DNA of 64,000 bases from Fictibacillus aquaticus. Its GTDB lineage: Bacteria; Bacillota; Bacilli; Bacillales; Fictibacillaceae. Positions 1 through 8,407 of this stretch are shown here, piece after piece. The DNA is taken from the NCBI RefSeq assembly GCF_002245695.1, contig NZ_NOII01000002.1, positions 186,001 through 250,000 of the forward strand, given 5' to 3'. Each line of letters begins with the position of its first letter. Within the stretch, counting starts at the first letter, position 1. Below the pieces are notes generated by a model. That model saw only the letters and a program-made list of their open reading frames with translations. It did not search any database and was not told where the DNA came from. Both the position numbers and the translations under genes were made by a program.

Positions 1-293
1 TATCCGACAAGCTTAGACCCTTCCTTCACAATCGTGTTGACTGCACCAATTTTCTCTGCGCTTTCGTCTACTTTGTCTAAAAGGGGGATGCATGCCGATT
101 TATACGGAATCGTAACATTGGCACCCTCATACTCACCGTTTCGAAGTTCCATTATTGTTTTTTCCAGCTGATCGGGCTGCACACACCGCTTTTCATATTG
201 ATACGGAATACCTAATCCAGCAGCTGCAGCATTATGCATCTCTGGGGAGAGAGACTGTTCAACGGGATTGCCGATCAATAAGAGCTTCTTCAT
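1..293 (-). CDS. aroE: Shikimate dehydrogenase AroE, N-terminal part (cut by window edge)
   Basis: Only the first 97 codons are inside the window; the gene continues past base 1. AroE reduces 3-dehydroshikimate to shikimate with NADPH in aromatic amino acid synthesis. The visible part has the substrate-binding signatures of the family: the SLSP motif at residues 14-17 (NPVEQSLSPEMHNAA), the NVTIPYK motif with its catalytic lysine near residue 66, and the IGAVNTIV motif near residues 85-92. The ATG at 291-293 is preceded by AGAGGG. It follows yqeH by 12 bases, matching the B. subtilis order yqeG-yqeH-aroE, so it is very likely cotranscribed with them. Confidence 0.95.
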   Translation of the reverse strand, partial: MKKLLLIGNPVEQSLSPEMHNAAAAGLGIPYQYEKRCVQPDQLEKTIMELRNGEYEGANVTIPYKSACIPLLDKVDESAEKIGAVNTIVKEGSKLVG

Positions 294-305
294 ATTATCC
301 CTCTT

Positions 306-1403
306 TTATATGAGTGATTTACGCAGGCTGACTCCTGTTCCTTCGGGAGCATATGCCGCAATTTTAGCACCAGCCTCTGGTACGGTAACCCATCCTAATC
401 CGGCAAACACAACATCTGTTTTTCCTTCTTTGATCAGAAACTCGTGTTTTACAAGAGGAGGGAAGCCTTCTCTTTCTCCAGGCGGCTGCAGCAGATCGCC
501 AAGCTGCCTGTCATATAAGTCGTCAGCGTTTTCAAGCTTCGTTCGGTGGATGTTCATTTCATTGGATAGATGGCAGATGAATGAACGCCGCCCGCCTTTT
601 ATATAATCGAGCCTTGCAAGACCGCCAAAAAAGAGTGTCTGCTCTTCGTTGAGCTGGAACACCATCGGCTTGATCTCTTTTTTCGGTGTGATGATTTTCA
701 ATTCGCTCTGGCTGACATAGTGAGCCATCTGTTCTGGGTTAATGATTCCCGGTGTATCGAAAAGTGCGCTCCTGTCATCTAAAGGCACCTCAATCATGTC
801 CAAAGTTGTGCCAGGGAAGTATGACGTTGTGATAAAGTCGCTTCCGCCTTCTCCAAACTCTTTTAAAAGTCGATTGATAAAGGTGGATTTTCCTGTGTTC
901 GTGCACCCGACAACGTACACATCACGTCCGCCGCGGTGTGTTTCAATCGAATCAGCAAGTTCTGCGATCCCGTGGCCTTTAGCTGCTGAAATAAGGTGAA
1001 CCTTTTCAGGCTTCAAACCCCGCTCTGATGCTTCCTTGTTCATCCAGAGCTCAACTTTCCTTGGATTCACCGATTTTGGCAGAAGGTCCAGTTTGTTGCC
1101 AGCTAGGAGAATCGGGTTGTTCCCTACTAGCTTTTGAATGCCTGGCACCCAGCTCCCGTTAAAATCGAATATGTCGACAATCATAACAACAAGCGCGTTC
1201 TCCTTGCTGATAGAAGATACAATCTTACGGTAATCATCATCTGTCAGCGCCACATCTTGAATTTCATTATAATGCTTTAAACGAAAACAGCGCTGGCATA
1301 TGGCCGTTTCCTTCTCTAAAGCAGAAGGAGGGGCATAACCGAGCGCTTCCTTGTTTTCTGTTTGAATGTGAACGCCGCAGCCTGCACATTTAACGTTTTC
1401 CAA
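306..1403 (-). CDS. yqeH: Circularly permuted ribosome-biogenesis GTPase YqeH
   Basis: GTPase needed for 30S subunit assembly. An N-terminal zinc finger is seen (CAGC at residues 6-9 and CQRC at 36-39). The GTPase motifs are permuted: G4 (NKLD, about 103-106) comes before the P-loop G1 (GCTNTGKS, about 166-173) and G3 (DTPG, about 216-219). I chose the TTG at 1401-1403, because GGGAGGAA lies 7 bases upstream and the resulting 365-aa protein begins directly before the zinc finger like its homologues. A longer reading frame to 1445 overlaps yqeG and lacks a ribosome binding site. Its start is 2 bases after the yqeG stop, suggesting translational coupling. Confidence 0.95.
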   Translation of the reverse strand: MENVKCAGCGVHIQTENKEALGYAPPSALEKETAICQRCFRLKHYNEIQDVALTDDDYRKIVSSISKENALVVMIVDIFDFNGSWVPGIQKLVGNNPILLAGNKLDLLPKSVNPRKVELWMNKEASERGLKPEKVHLISAAKGHGIAELADSIETHRGGRDVYVVGCTNTGKSTFINRLLKEFGEGGSDFITTSYFPGTTLDMIEVPLDDRSALFDTPGIINPEQMAHYVSQSELKIITPKKEIKPMVFQLNEEQTLFFGGLARLDYIKGGRRSFICHLSNEMNIHRTKLENADDLYDRQLGDLLQPPGEREGFPPLVKHEFLIKEGKTDVVFAGLGWVTVPEAGAKIAAYAPEGTGVSLRKSLI

Positions 1404-1405
1404 AA

Positions 1406-1921
1406 CTATTCCTCCCAGTGTATCATGCCGCGTTTTTTCATCCATCCAAGTATCATTCGCTCCATTTTACGATTAACACGAGTCCACAGCCCATCAGTGC
1501 TGGCGACCGGAACGACAAGAATAGTATGAAGACCAAGCCTGTTGCCGCCTAGAACATCAGTAAGCAGCTGGTCTCCGATCACGACAATTTCTTCTCTTTT
1601 TAGTTTCATGTCCTGAATCGCCCGCTTAAAGGCACGGGTCATCGGCTTTCTTGCACTGTAAATAAACGGAATCCCAACCGGGTCAGAAAATGATCTGACA
1701 CGCTGCTGGGTATTGTTAGATACGATTGTAATCAGGATTCCTTTTTCTTTTACTGAAGTGAACCATTCGATAAGCTCTGGTGTCGCATCTGGCCTGTCCC
1801 ACTCTACAAGCGTGTTGTCCAGATCAGTAATGATTCCTTTTACGCCTTTTTGCACGAGCATATCCGGCGAAATATCAAATATGCTTTTAACATGCTGTGC
1901 CGGCAAAAATTGTTTTAACAT
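1406..1921 (-). CDS. yqeG: YqeG family HAD IIIA-type phosphatase
   Basis: 171-aa HAD-superfamily hydrolase. The nucleophile motif DLDNTLVEWD sits at residues 33-42, the SNN motif II near residue 70, and the GDQLLTDVLGGN motif near residue 118 supplies the acidic residues for magnesium. Homologues act on phosphatidylglycerophosphate-type or small phosphorylated substrates; the substrate here is not shown by sequence. Two ATGs are adjacent; the second (1919-1921) has the better spacing, 7 bases, from GAGG. First gene of the yqeG-yqeH-aroE run. Confidence 0.9.
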   Translation of the reverse strand: MLKQFLPAQHVKSIFDISPDMLVQKGVKGIITDLDNTLVEWDRPDATPELIEWFTSVKEKGILITIVSNNTQQRVRSFSDPVGIPFIYSARKPMTRAFKRAIQDMKLKREEIVVIGDQLLTDVLGGNRLGLHTILVVPVASTDGLWTRVNRKMERMILGWMKKRGMIHWEE

Positions 1922-2059
1922 CATAGCACCTCTTCACCTACTAATTCCACTCTTACTATAATACCAATAAAATGAGAGTTCACAATCTCTTTTAAATGAA
2001 AAGAGAGGCAATATGTAAAATCAAAAAAAGTTTTCGACAAAACGTTCGCCTTTCAAAAG

Positions 2060-2158
2060 TGTGGATAACTCTATTCACATAATTCTACCCCAATTGACAG
2101 AAAAGTAAGAACATATGAACAACTTACCCACAACTTATCCACCAAACACTGTGGATAA
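2060..2158. promoter_or_regulatory. Cluster of DnaA boxes upstream of sda
   Basis: Within 100 bases there are two perfect DnaA boxes in the TGTGGATAA orientation (2060-2068 and 2150-2158) and two one-mismatch boxes in the other orientation, TTACCCACA (2124-2132) and TTATCCACC (2135-2143). In B. subtilis DnaA activates sda transcription during replication stress. The rest of the 1922-2319 gap shows no other gene. Confidence 0.85.
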
Positions 2159-2166
2159 GCGAACGG

Positions 2167-2195
2167 TTGTTCCACAATTTGTTTCATGGTAGACT
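2167..2195 (+). promoter_or_regulatory. Possible sigma-A promoter of sda
   Basis: TTGTTC (2167-2172), 17-base spacer, TAGACT (2190-2195) with an extended -10 TGG just before it. The -35 box is a weak match, as expected for an activator-dependent promoter, and the DnaA boxes end 9 bases upstream. A TATAAT at 2232-2237 without a good -35 is an alternative. Confidence 0.4.
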
Positions 2196-2319
2196 TTGGA
2201 TACAAAATAACTTCAACCTACATCGTATTTATATAATCAGCAAAAAAGAACAGCGAATCGGTAATCTTTTGTTGTGAAAGAAGAACAGGAGGTGGACGAG
2301 CCGGCTTCCGGCTGATCCT

Positions 2320-2463
2320 ATGGAAAAATTATCGGACGAGCTTTTAATTGAATCTTATTTTAAAGCGAAAGAACTGAAATTGAGCACTGAATTTATCAAG
2401 TTAATACAAAAAGAAATTGAACGGCGCTCTCTGCACAAAAGAGTGATCATGCCTTTCATGTAA
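2320..2463 (+). CDS. sda: Sporulation checkpoint histidine-kinase inhibitor Sda
   Basis: 47-aa protein. Sda binds sporulation kinases such as KinA and blocks autophosphorylation, so cells with active or damaged replication do not enter sporulation. The characteristic [14 protein letters not shown] segment (residues 3-16) and the second helix [15 protein letters not shown] are present, matching the helical hairpin of the family. DnaA boxes lie upstream. The only ribosome binding site, AGGAGGTG at 2287-2294, lies about 27 bases before the ATG, and a hairpin (AGCCGG 2299-2304, CCGGCT 2308-2313) sits between them; no in-frame start codon exists closer to it. Confidence 0.93.
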   Translation: MEKLSDELLIESYFKAKELKLSTEFIKLIQKEIERRSLHKRVIMPFM

Positions 2464-2490
2464 AGCGGCTAATGCCGCTTATTTTTTTTA
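2463..2490. terminator. Intrinsic terminator of sda
   Basis: AAGCGGC (2463-2469), loop TAAT, GCCGCTT (2474-2480), then A and eight T residues on plus. It overlaps the end of the converging lipoprotein gene. Confidence 0.85.
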
Positions 2491-2883
2491 TCCCTTCCTT
2501 TTCGTCTCGTTCCTTATCGTCCTGAATTCTCTAGGCGAAGAGAACACTACAGCTTTTTCGGCCCACTTTGACTCGACCGTCCGCTTGATATTGAGGCATA
2601 TTGCGGCATGGCTCTTTCGGCTGTAGGAATCGAGTTTAACTGCGATTACATATTCTCCGTTTTTCTTCAATACAGCCGCTTGTCTGACAGAGGGCATTCC
2701 AGCGACTTCCTTCCTTATATCCTCCGCTATGGATTGAGCTGTTTTTGGACGCTCATATGGCTGGTGAACTCTGTAATATTCTCTTGGCAAAAATGAAGGT
2801 TCAGGTCCGTTTTTTGCATCAGCAGCTGTACGGCCGCACCCGCATGCTATGATCAAGCACATGATCGCGATTGTCTGTCGCAT
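2488..2883 (-). CDS. Small lipoprotein, YhcN/YlaJ-like sporulation family (tentative)
   Basis: 131 aa with a short lipoprotein signal peptide; the lipobox reads LIIAC with the lipidated cysteine at residue 14. The later segment, SIAEDIRKEVAGMPSV followed by a YVIAVKLDS strand, resembles the repeat of the Spore_YhcN_YlaJ family, whose members are found in forespore or spore membranes, though this protein is shorter than most. AGGAG lies 12 bases before the ATG. Family assignment is by pattern only; lipoprotein status is much surer than sporulation function. Confidence 0.7.
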   Translation of the reverse strand: MRQTIAIMCLIIACGCGRTAADAKNGPEPSFLPREYYRVHQPYERPKTAQSIAEDIRKEVAGMPSVRQAAVLKKNGEYVIAVKLDSYSRKSHAAICLNIKRTVESKWAEKAVVFSSPREFRTIRNETKRKG

Positions 2884-2966
2884 TTTGTCATCACTCCTAT
2901 TATTTAGGTTAGCTAAAAAATGGGAATGATATTCAGACAGGATTATCCCCTGCTTTCCTTTTTCAT

Positions 2967-2996
2967 TTGCTTATAACAGGCGATATTGCTTAAAAT
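2967..2996 (+). promoter_or_regulatory. Possible sigma-A promoter of the mrp operon
   Basis: TTGCTT (2967-2972), 18-base spacer, TAAAAT (2991-2996), 55 bases before the mrpA start. The -10 is good, the -35 only fair. Confidence 0.35.
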
Positions 2997-3051
2997 GAAA
3001 GAGATTGCTTGTTTCTAGGCTATTGTTTAAAAAAAGGAGGTCTGCCCGGAA

Positions 3052-5385
3052 ATGCTGCATTACTACATACTCGCCCCCTTTTTGGCGGCTGCTATATTTC
3101 CGTTTATTTATTCAGACAGCCGGCGTCTCCATGCTGGGTGGTTTGTGCTGCCTGTTCCTGTTGTCTTGTTTATTATCCTGCTGCAGAAGCTGTCTGTCCT
3201 TATTTCAGGTGACACTATTATGCAAACCGTCAGATGGATTCCATCGCTTGATGTGAATCTTGATTTTTATCTGGACGGTTTGAGTATGCTGTTCGTGCTT
3301 CTGATTACTGGAATTGGCTCTCTCGTCGTTTTTTACTCTATCTATTATCTTGATCGGACTGAACAGCTGAAGCAATTTTATGTATATCTGCTTCTCTTTA
3401 TGGGTTCGATGCTTGGCGTGGTCCTTTCAGATAATGTATTTGTTCTGTACACATTCTGGGAGTTCACGAGCATTTCGTCCTTTTTGCTGATAGGGTTTTG
3501 GTATAAAAGGAAACGCTCCGCTTACGGCGCCCAGAAATCGATGCTTATCACCGTAATGGGAGGCCTCTCTCTGCTTGCCGGTCTTATCATCCTGACCAAT
3601 ATTACAGATACAACGAGCATACGCGGAATGATCGCCGCACAGGAAGATATTTTGAACAGCGGGCTTTTTATTCCGGCACTGCTTTTAGTGATGACAGGTG
3701 CTTTCACCAAATCGGCGCAGTTTCCGTTTCATACGTGGCTGCCTGACGCGATGGAAGCCCCAACTCCTGTCTCAGCATATCTGCACTCCGCAACAATGGT
3801 AAAAGCCGGCCTTTACTTGACGGCACGTTTTTCATTGATCTTCAGCGGTACGGATGCCTTTTTCCTGCTTGTAACAGGAATCGGCCTTATCACTCTTTGC
3901 GCAGGGTCATTTCTTGCCGTGAAGCAGACTGATTTAAAAGGTGTTCTCGCTTATTCCACGATCAGCCAGCTTGGCATGATCATGGCTATGCTGGGATTCG
4001 GTACCGGCGGAGCAGTGCTCGCTGCGATTTTTCATATTTTCAATCATGCAACATTTAAAGGAAGTTTGTTCATGGTGGCAGGTATCGTCGACCATGAAAC
4101 GGGTACGAGAGACATTCGCAGGCTTGGCGGACTCATGTCACTCATGCCGGTGTCAGCTACTCTTGCTTTTATCGCAGCCTTTTCCATGGCCGGTGTACCG
4201 CTTCCTATATTAAACGGGTTCTTAAGCAAGGAGATGTTCTTTACGGCTTCTCTTAAAATCAGCCAGACAACGTCGCTTGCGTCTGCCTTTGCTGATTTCG
4301 TTCCATTTCTCGCCGTATTTGGAAGCATCTTTACCTTCGTTTACTCGATGTACCTTGTATTTGGAACATTTTCTGGCAAAGGAAACGTTAAAGATCTCCC
4401 GAAAAAGCCGCATGAGGCACCGAAAGGGATGCTCGCAGCTCCTGCCATTCTTGTCATATTAGTGATTATTATCGGTCTTATGCCAAATCTCATCAGCGGT
4501 TCTTTGCTTGCACCTGCGACAGAAGCGGTCACTGGTGAAAAAGCATTGGTTCATCTCAAATTCTGGCACGGAGTTAACATTCCGCTGTATATGTCACTCG
4601 CAGTTGTCATTGCCGGCACCTTATTATTTATAACGCTGAAAAAATGGCAGCCTCTATATGGCAGGATTCCATCGTATGCGTCAGCTGACCGATTTTATAA
4701 TGGCTTGCTGTCTGTATTGACAAACGGCTCAAAGCAGCTCACAAACGGATACATGACAGGATCTCTGAGATTATATACCATGATAATCCTTGCCTTTTTG
4801 ACAGGTGCAGCAGGATGGTTCCTGTGGCGTACCGGCGGGTTTGCATTTTCTACTAGCGACCTCGCTCCGGTCACGATCCCTGAACTTATCATCGGTGCGG
4901 TCATGCTGATCGCAGCTATCGCTTCGGTATTCATGACACACCGCATCGCAGCGATCCTCGTTGTCGGTGTTGTCGGATACGGATTGAGCCTGTTGTTCGT
5001 GTTCTTCCGGGCACCTGACCTTGCACTGACACAGCTTGTCGTCGAAACCATTACAGTAGGACTGTTCCTGCTCTGCTTTAAGCACCTGCCAAAGCTTTGG
5101 CCGTTAAACAAGACAGCAGGAGAGAAGTTTTTTGACTTGATCGTCTCGCTTAGTACAGGAACAATTTTGACGCTTATCGCCATTTCCGCCCACAGTTCAA
5201 AATGGTTTGATACGATTTCTCATTATTTTGTGGAAACCTCTTATACACTCGGCGGAGGAAAAAATATAGTCAACGTCATTTTAGTGGACATGCGGGGCTT
5301 GGATACACTCTTTGAAATTACTGTTCTTGGCCTTGCCGCAATCGGAATCTACATTATGATTAAGCTGCGCACGAAAGGAGACTGA
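3052..5385 (+). CDS. mrpA: Na+/H+ antiporter subunit A (MrpA)
   Basis: 777-aa polytopic membrane protein, the largest subunit of the Mrp (Mnh/Sha) cation/proton antiporter and homologous to complex I NuoL. Conserved features include the segment GAFTKSAQFPFHTWLPDAME with YLHSATMVKAG just after it, the HATFKGSLFMVAGIVDHETGTRD region, and the C-terminal module ending with VNVILVDMRGLDTLFEITVLG, which matches the normal MrpA end. No GHNxPGGGF signature of MrpB is seen in this C-terminus, so it is not an MrpA-MrpB fusion. AAAGGAGG precedes the ATG by 11 bases. First gene of the six-gene operon to 8294. Confidence 0.95.
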   Translation: MLHYYILAPFLAAAIFPFIYSDSRRLHAGWFVLPVPVVLFIILLQKLSVLISGDTIMQTVRWIPSLDVNLDFYLDGLSMLFVLLITGIGSLVVFYSIYYLDRTEQLKQFYVYLLLFMGSMLGVVLSDNVFVLYTFWEFTSISSFLLIGFWYKRKRSAYGAQKSMLITVMGGLSLLAGLIILTNITDTTSIRGMIAAQEDILNSGLFIPALLLVMTGAFTKSAQFPFHTWLPDAMEAPTPVSAYLHSATMVKAGLYLTARFSLIFSGTDAFFLLVTGIGLITLCAGSFLAVKQTDLKGVLAYSTISQLGMIMAMLGFGTGGAVLAAIFHIFNHATFKGSLFMVAGIVDHETGTRDIRRLGGLMSLMPVSATLAFIAAFSMAGVPLPILNGFLSKEMFFTASLKISQTTSLASAFADFVPFLAVFGSIFTFVYSMYLVFGTFSGKGNVKDLPKKPHEAPKGMLAAPAILVILVIIIGLMPNLISGSLLAPATEAVTGEKALVHLKFWHGVNIPLYMSLAVVIAGTLLFITLKKWQPLYGRIPSYASADRFYNGLLSVLTNGSKQLTNGYMTGSLRLYTMIILAFLTGAAGWFLWRTGGFAFSTSDLAPVTIPELIIGAVMLIAAIASVFMTHRIAAILVVGVVGYGLSLLFVFFRAPDLALTQLVVETITVGLFLLCFKHLPKLWPLNKTAGEKFFDLIVSLSTGTILTLIAISAHSSKWFDTISHYFVETSYTLGGGKNIVNVILVDMRGLDTLFEITVLGLAAIGIYIMIKLRTKGD

Positions 5386-5393
5386 AGACCACT

Positions 5394-5732
5394 ATGGAAA
5401 TAGTAATGTGCATCCTGGCAGGATCTCTTTTTGCAGCAGGCATCTACATGCTGCTGCAAAAGCAGCTGCTTCGGGTTATCCTCGGTACGGCACTTCTCTC
5501 ACACGGCGCCCATCTTTTTATCTTGACGATGGGAAAGCTTAACCGCGGAGCGCCGCCTGTGCTGGAAAAAGCGGCTGAAAGCTATACAGACCCGCTTCCT
5601 CAGGCACTCATATTAACGTCTATTGTCATCAGTTTTGGCGTGACCAGCTTTTTGCTCGTCCTTGCCTACCGCGCTTATCAGACGAATCATACCGACAGGA
5701 TGGATGAGCTGAAAGGATTGGAAGATGAGTAA
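5394..5732 (+). CDS. mrpC: Na+/H+ antiporter subunit C (MrpC)
   Basis: 112-aa, three-helix subunit homologous to NuoK. The segment YTDPLPQALILTSIVISF is diagnostic of MrpC/MnhC, as is the LLSHGAHLFILTMG stretch. It begins 8 bases after the mrpA stop, with AAAGGAGA upstream, and overlaps mrpD by 8 bases. In B. subtilis and other Bacillaceae mrpB lies between mrpA and mrpC; here there is no room for it. Confidence 0.95.
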   Translation: MEIVMCILAGSLFAAGIYMLLQKQLLRVILGTALLSHGAHLFILTMGKLNRGAPPVLEKAAESYTDPLPQALILTSIVISFGVTSFLLVLAYRAYQTNHTDRMDELKGLEDE

Positions 5733-7206
5733 TTTAGTCATTATACCTATACTGCTGCCGCTGTTTACCGCGGTTTTAATGCTTCTGTTTAAATACAATC
5801 TAAATAGAACGAAGCAAGCTGCTGCTGCTGCTCTCCTGCTGAATACATTCTATTCGGCATTTCTTGTGTACCGTGTCTTCAGCCAGGGGCCGATCGTTCT
5901 TGAAACTGGTGGATGGAAGGCGCCATACGGAATCGTACTGGTCGCCGACTATCTTTCTGTACTGCTTGTTCTTGCTGCTAATGTCGTAACATCAGCAGCC
6001 ATTCTATATGCGTTTCATACGCTCGAACAAAGATTGCAGAAATTTTATTTTTATCCGCTCGTGCTGCTGCTGCTGACAGGGGTGAGCGGTGCGTTTATGA
6101 CAGGCGACCTTTTTAACTTGTTCGTATTCTTTGAAGTGCTTCTCATGGCTTCCTATGCGCTCATTATTCTGGGAGGAAGCAAGCAGCAGTTCAGAGAATC
6201 ACTCAAATATATCATCCTAAACTTGTTTTCTTCTATCCTGTTTGTTACGACCGTATCATTTCTTTACTCTGTCACAGGTACGGTCAACATGGCTCAGCTT
6301 GCTGAGCGAGTTGCCGAAGTGGAACAAAGAGGCGTACTTACAGGGATCGGTATTCTGCTGTTCATTGTTTTTGCAACGAAAGGAGCACTTTTCCCGCTTT
6401 ACTTCTGGCTGCCAAAATCGTACACGGCCCCTCCTTCAGTCATATCAGCACTGTTCGGTGCGCTTCTGACAAAGGTCGGCATTTATTCAATATTGCGGGT
6501 GTTCTCTCTTATTTTCGTTCATAAACTCGAGCTGACACATTCATTTTTCCTTGTTCTAGCCGCACTTACCATGCTGGCAGGCGTGATCGGTGCCCTCTCC
6601 ACAAATAATGTAAAGCTGATCATCGCCTATAACATTCTTCCTGCCATCGGCTTCATGATGATCGGGATTGGAACTTTTTCTGCTGATTCTCTGGCAGGAA
6701 CGATTTATTATCTTTTGCATGACATGGGCATCAAAGCTGCGCTCTTCTTCCTGGCAGGTCTGCTCGCGATGCATGCAGGAACATCAGATCTCAGAAAAAT
6801 GAGCGGCTACATTCATTCTGCTCCCGTTCTCGGCTGGCTGTTTTTCCTATCCTGCCTTGTACTCGCAGGACTGCCGCCGTTCAGCGGATTTATCGGAAAG
6901 CTGATACTGCTAAAAAGTGCGATGCTTGAAGGTCATTATACTGTTACAGGAATCGGCTTGTTCTCAAGCCTTTTAATCCTCTTCTCAGTTATCCGAATTT
7001 TTATCGGAGCTTTCTGGGGAGAGCATCAAGAACCTAAACATCCTATCCCGAAGACAGCCCTTGCCTCTGCAGGCGCTCTTGTTGCCATCGGTGTTTTCAT
7101 GGGTATCGGCGCGGAATCTGTCTACCCTTGGATTCAGATTGCCGGAGACTGGCTAAATGATCCGTCAGGCTACATCAGTACTGTGCTTAAGGAGGGAGCT
7201 GAATGA
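5725..7206 (+). CDS. mrpD: Na+/H+ antiporter subunit D (MrpD)
   Basis: 493-aa polytopic subunit homologous to NuoM/NuoN. The proton-channel signature is visible: an FEVLLMASYALI helix with the conserved glutamate near residue 137, then GALFPLYFWLPKSYTAPPS with its conserved lysine, and the LHDMGIKAALFFLAG helix. Length agrees with the family. The start overlaps mrpC by 8 bases and the stop overlaps mrpE by 4, showing tight translational coupling. Confidence 0.95.
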   Translation: MSNLVIIPILLPLFTAVLMLLFKYNLNRTKQAAAAALLLNTFYSAFLVYRVFSQGPIVLETGGWKAPYGIVLVADYLSVLLVLAANVVTSAAILYAFHTLEQRLQKFYFYPLVLLLLTGVSGAFMTGDLFNLFVFFEVLLMASYALIILGGSKQQFRESLKYIILNLFSSILFVTTVSFLYSVTGTVNMAQLAERVAEVEQRGVLTGIGILLFIVFATKGALFPLYFWLPKSYTAPPSVISALFGALLTKVGIYSILRVFSLIFVHKLELTHSFFLVLAALTMLAGVIGALSTNNVKLIIAYNILPAIGFMMIGIGTFSADSLAGTIYYLLHDMGIKAALFFLAGLLAMHAGTSDLRKMSGYIHSAPVLGWLFFLSCLVLAGLPPFSGFIGKLILLKSAMLEGHYTVTGIGLFSSLLILFSVIRIFIGAFWGEHQEPKHPIPKTALASAGALVAIGVFMGIGAESVYPWIQIAGDWLNDPSGYISTVLKEGAE

Positions 7207-7676
7207 CATTTCAACTGATCATCAATATCATCATAGGGATTGTTTGGATGTTCCTGTCAGAAAGCTATACGTTTGTCAGTTTCCTGTGCGGTTTTGCTGT
7301 AGGAGTCTTCCTGCTGTATTTATTGAACCGGTTTATTCCCGATTCTTTTTACTTCCGTTATGTGAACGCGATCATGTATTTAATCTATCTCTTTGCAAAA
7401 GAACTGATTTTAGCGAACATAGAAGTGCTGAAATGGGTGTACAAGCCTAAGCTTGATATGCAGCCCGGAATCATTGCCTTGCCGATTGACCTGAAAAAGA
7501 ACTGGGAGATCACGCTGCTGGCGAACTTGATCACATTGACACCAGGAACTCTTAGTGTCGATATCTCCCGTGATCAGCGATATATATACATTCATGCGAT
7601 CGATCTTCCAGATGTTAACGATACGATCATGGGAATTAAGGAAACGTTCGAAAAAGCAATCCGGGAGGTGACGTGA
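7203..7676 (+). CDS. mrpE: Na+/H+ antiporter subunit E (MrpE)
   Basis: 157-aa subunit of the Mrp antiporter. Two N-terminal hydrophobic helices are followed by a cytoplasmic domain carrying the family motif NLITLTPGTLSVDIS (about residues 101-115). It overlaps mrpD by four bases (ATGA) with GGAGG upstream, and mrpF begins on its stop codon. Confidence 0.95.
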   Translation: MTFQLIINIIIGIVWMFLSESYTFVSFLCGFAVGVFLLYLLNRFIPDSFYFRYVNAIMYLIYLFAKELILANIEVLKWVYKPKLDMQPGIIALPIDLKKNWEITLLANLITLTPGTLSVDISRDQRYIYIHAIDLPDVNDTIMGIKETFEKAIREVT

Positions 7677-7966
7677 TGAGTGAATGGTTTGAAATGGTCG
7701 TTTGGGGCTGTCTCGTAATAAACTGCTTATCCATTCTTTTTCTTCTCTATCGAGCTATTGCCGGTCCGTCTAACCCTGACCGTGCTGTTGCTCTTGATAC
7801 GATCGGCATTAACTTGATCGCCATAACGGGGATTATTGCGATTATACTTGACTCTATCCACCTGAACGATGTTATCTTGCTGATCGGCATCCTGACATTC
7901 ATCGCGACAGTGGCTATAGCAAAATTTTTGGAGAAGGGTGATATCATTGAAAGAGACCGTGATTAG
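7676..7966 (+). CDS. mrpF: Na+/H+ antiporter subunit F (MrpF)
   Basis: 96-aa subunit with three predicted helices. The family stretch AIAGPSNPDRAVALDTIGIN appears around residues 25-44. I chose the ATG at 7676, which shares its A with the mrpE stop and lies 7 bases after GGAGG; a GTG directly before it would add one residue. MrpF homologues are linked to cation and bile-salt resistance. Confidence 0.93.
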   Translation: MSEWFEMVVWGCLVINCLSILFLLYRAIAGPSNPDRAVALDTIGINLIAITGIIAIILDSIHLNDVILLIGILTFIATVAIAKFLEKGDIIERDRD

Positions 7967-8294
7967 CCTGTTCCTTATCGCCGGCACATTTTTTATACTC
8001 TCTGGCACGATCGGCGTTCTTCGCTTTCCAGATGTATATTCGCGTCTTCATGCGGCGACCAAAAGCGCAACACTTGGTGTGTCAGGAGTTCTGATCGCAA
8101 CTTTTTTATATTTTCTGTTTGATATGGGCATTTTCAGCGGAAAGCTTATATTAGGGATCATTTTCGTTCTCCTCACCGCCCCTGTCGGCGGCCATATGAT
8201 CTCCCGTGCTGCATATAGAAGCGGTGTTCCTCTATGGGAAAAAACTGCATATAACCAGTTAGAAGAAAAAGAAAAAAAAGATGGCCAATTATAA
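7938..8294 (+). CDS. mrpG: Na+/H+ antiporter subunit G (MrpG)
   Basis: About 118-aa subunit with three helices. The signature IGVLRFPDVYSRLHAATKSA is clear (about residues 25-44) and defines the MnhG/PhaG family. The GTG at 7938 is given; the TTG at 7947, placed behind AAGGGTG, is an equally good start and would remove three residues. It overlaps mrpF by 20-29 bases. Last gene of the operon. Confidence 0.92.
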   Translation: MISLKETVISLFLIAGTFFILSGTIGVLRFPDVYSRLHAATKSATLGVSGVLIATFLYFLFDMGIFSGKLILGIIFVLLTAPVGGHMISRAAYRSGVPLWEKTAYNQLEEKEKKDGQL

Positions 8295-8407
8295 CTCCCC
8301 TTCCTAAATTTTCTAAAATAACATATAATTGATGGAAGAAAATCATTAAAAAGCAAAGCTCTTGAAACTCCGCAGCATTCGCTTTTTAAGTTGGGGGAGT
8401 GGTCTTC

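Noticed and set aside
4695-5183. 162-codon open frame on minus opposite mrpA
   Set aside because: Antisense to the mrpA C-terminal module; no ribosome binding site and no recognisable domain, so it cannot be the missing mrpB.
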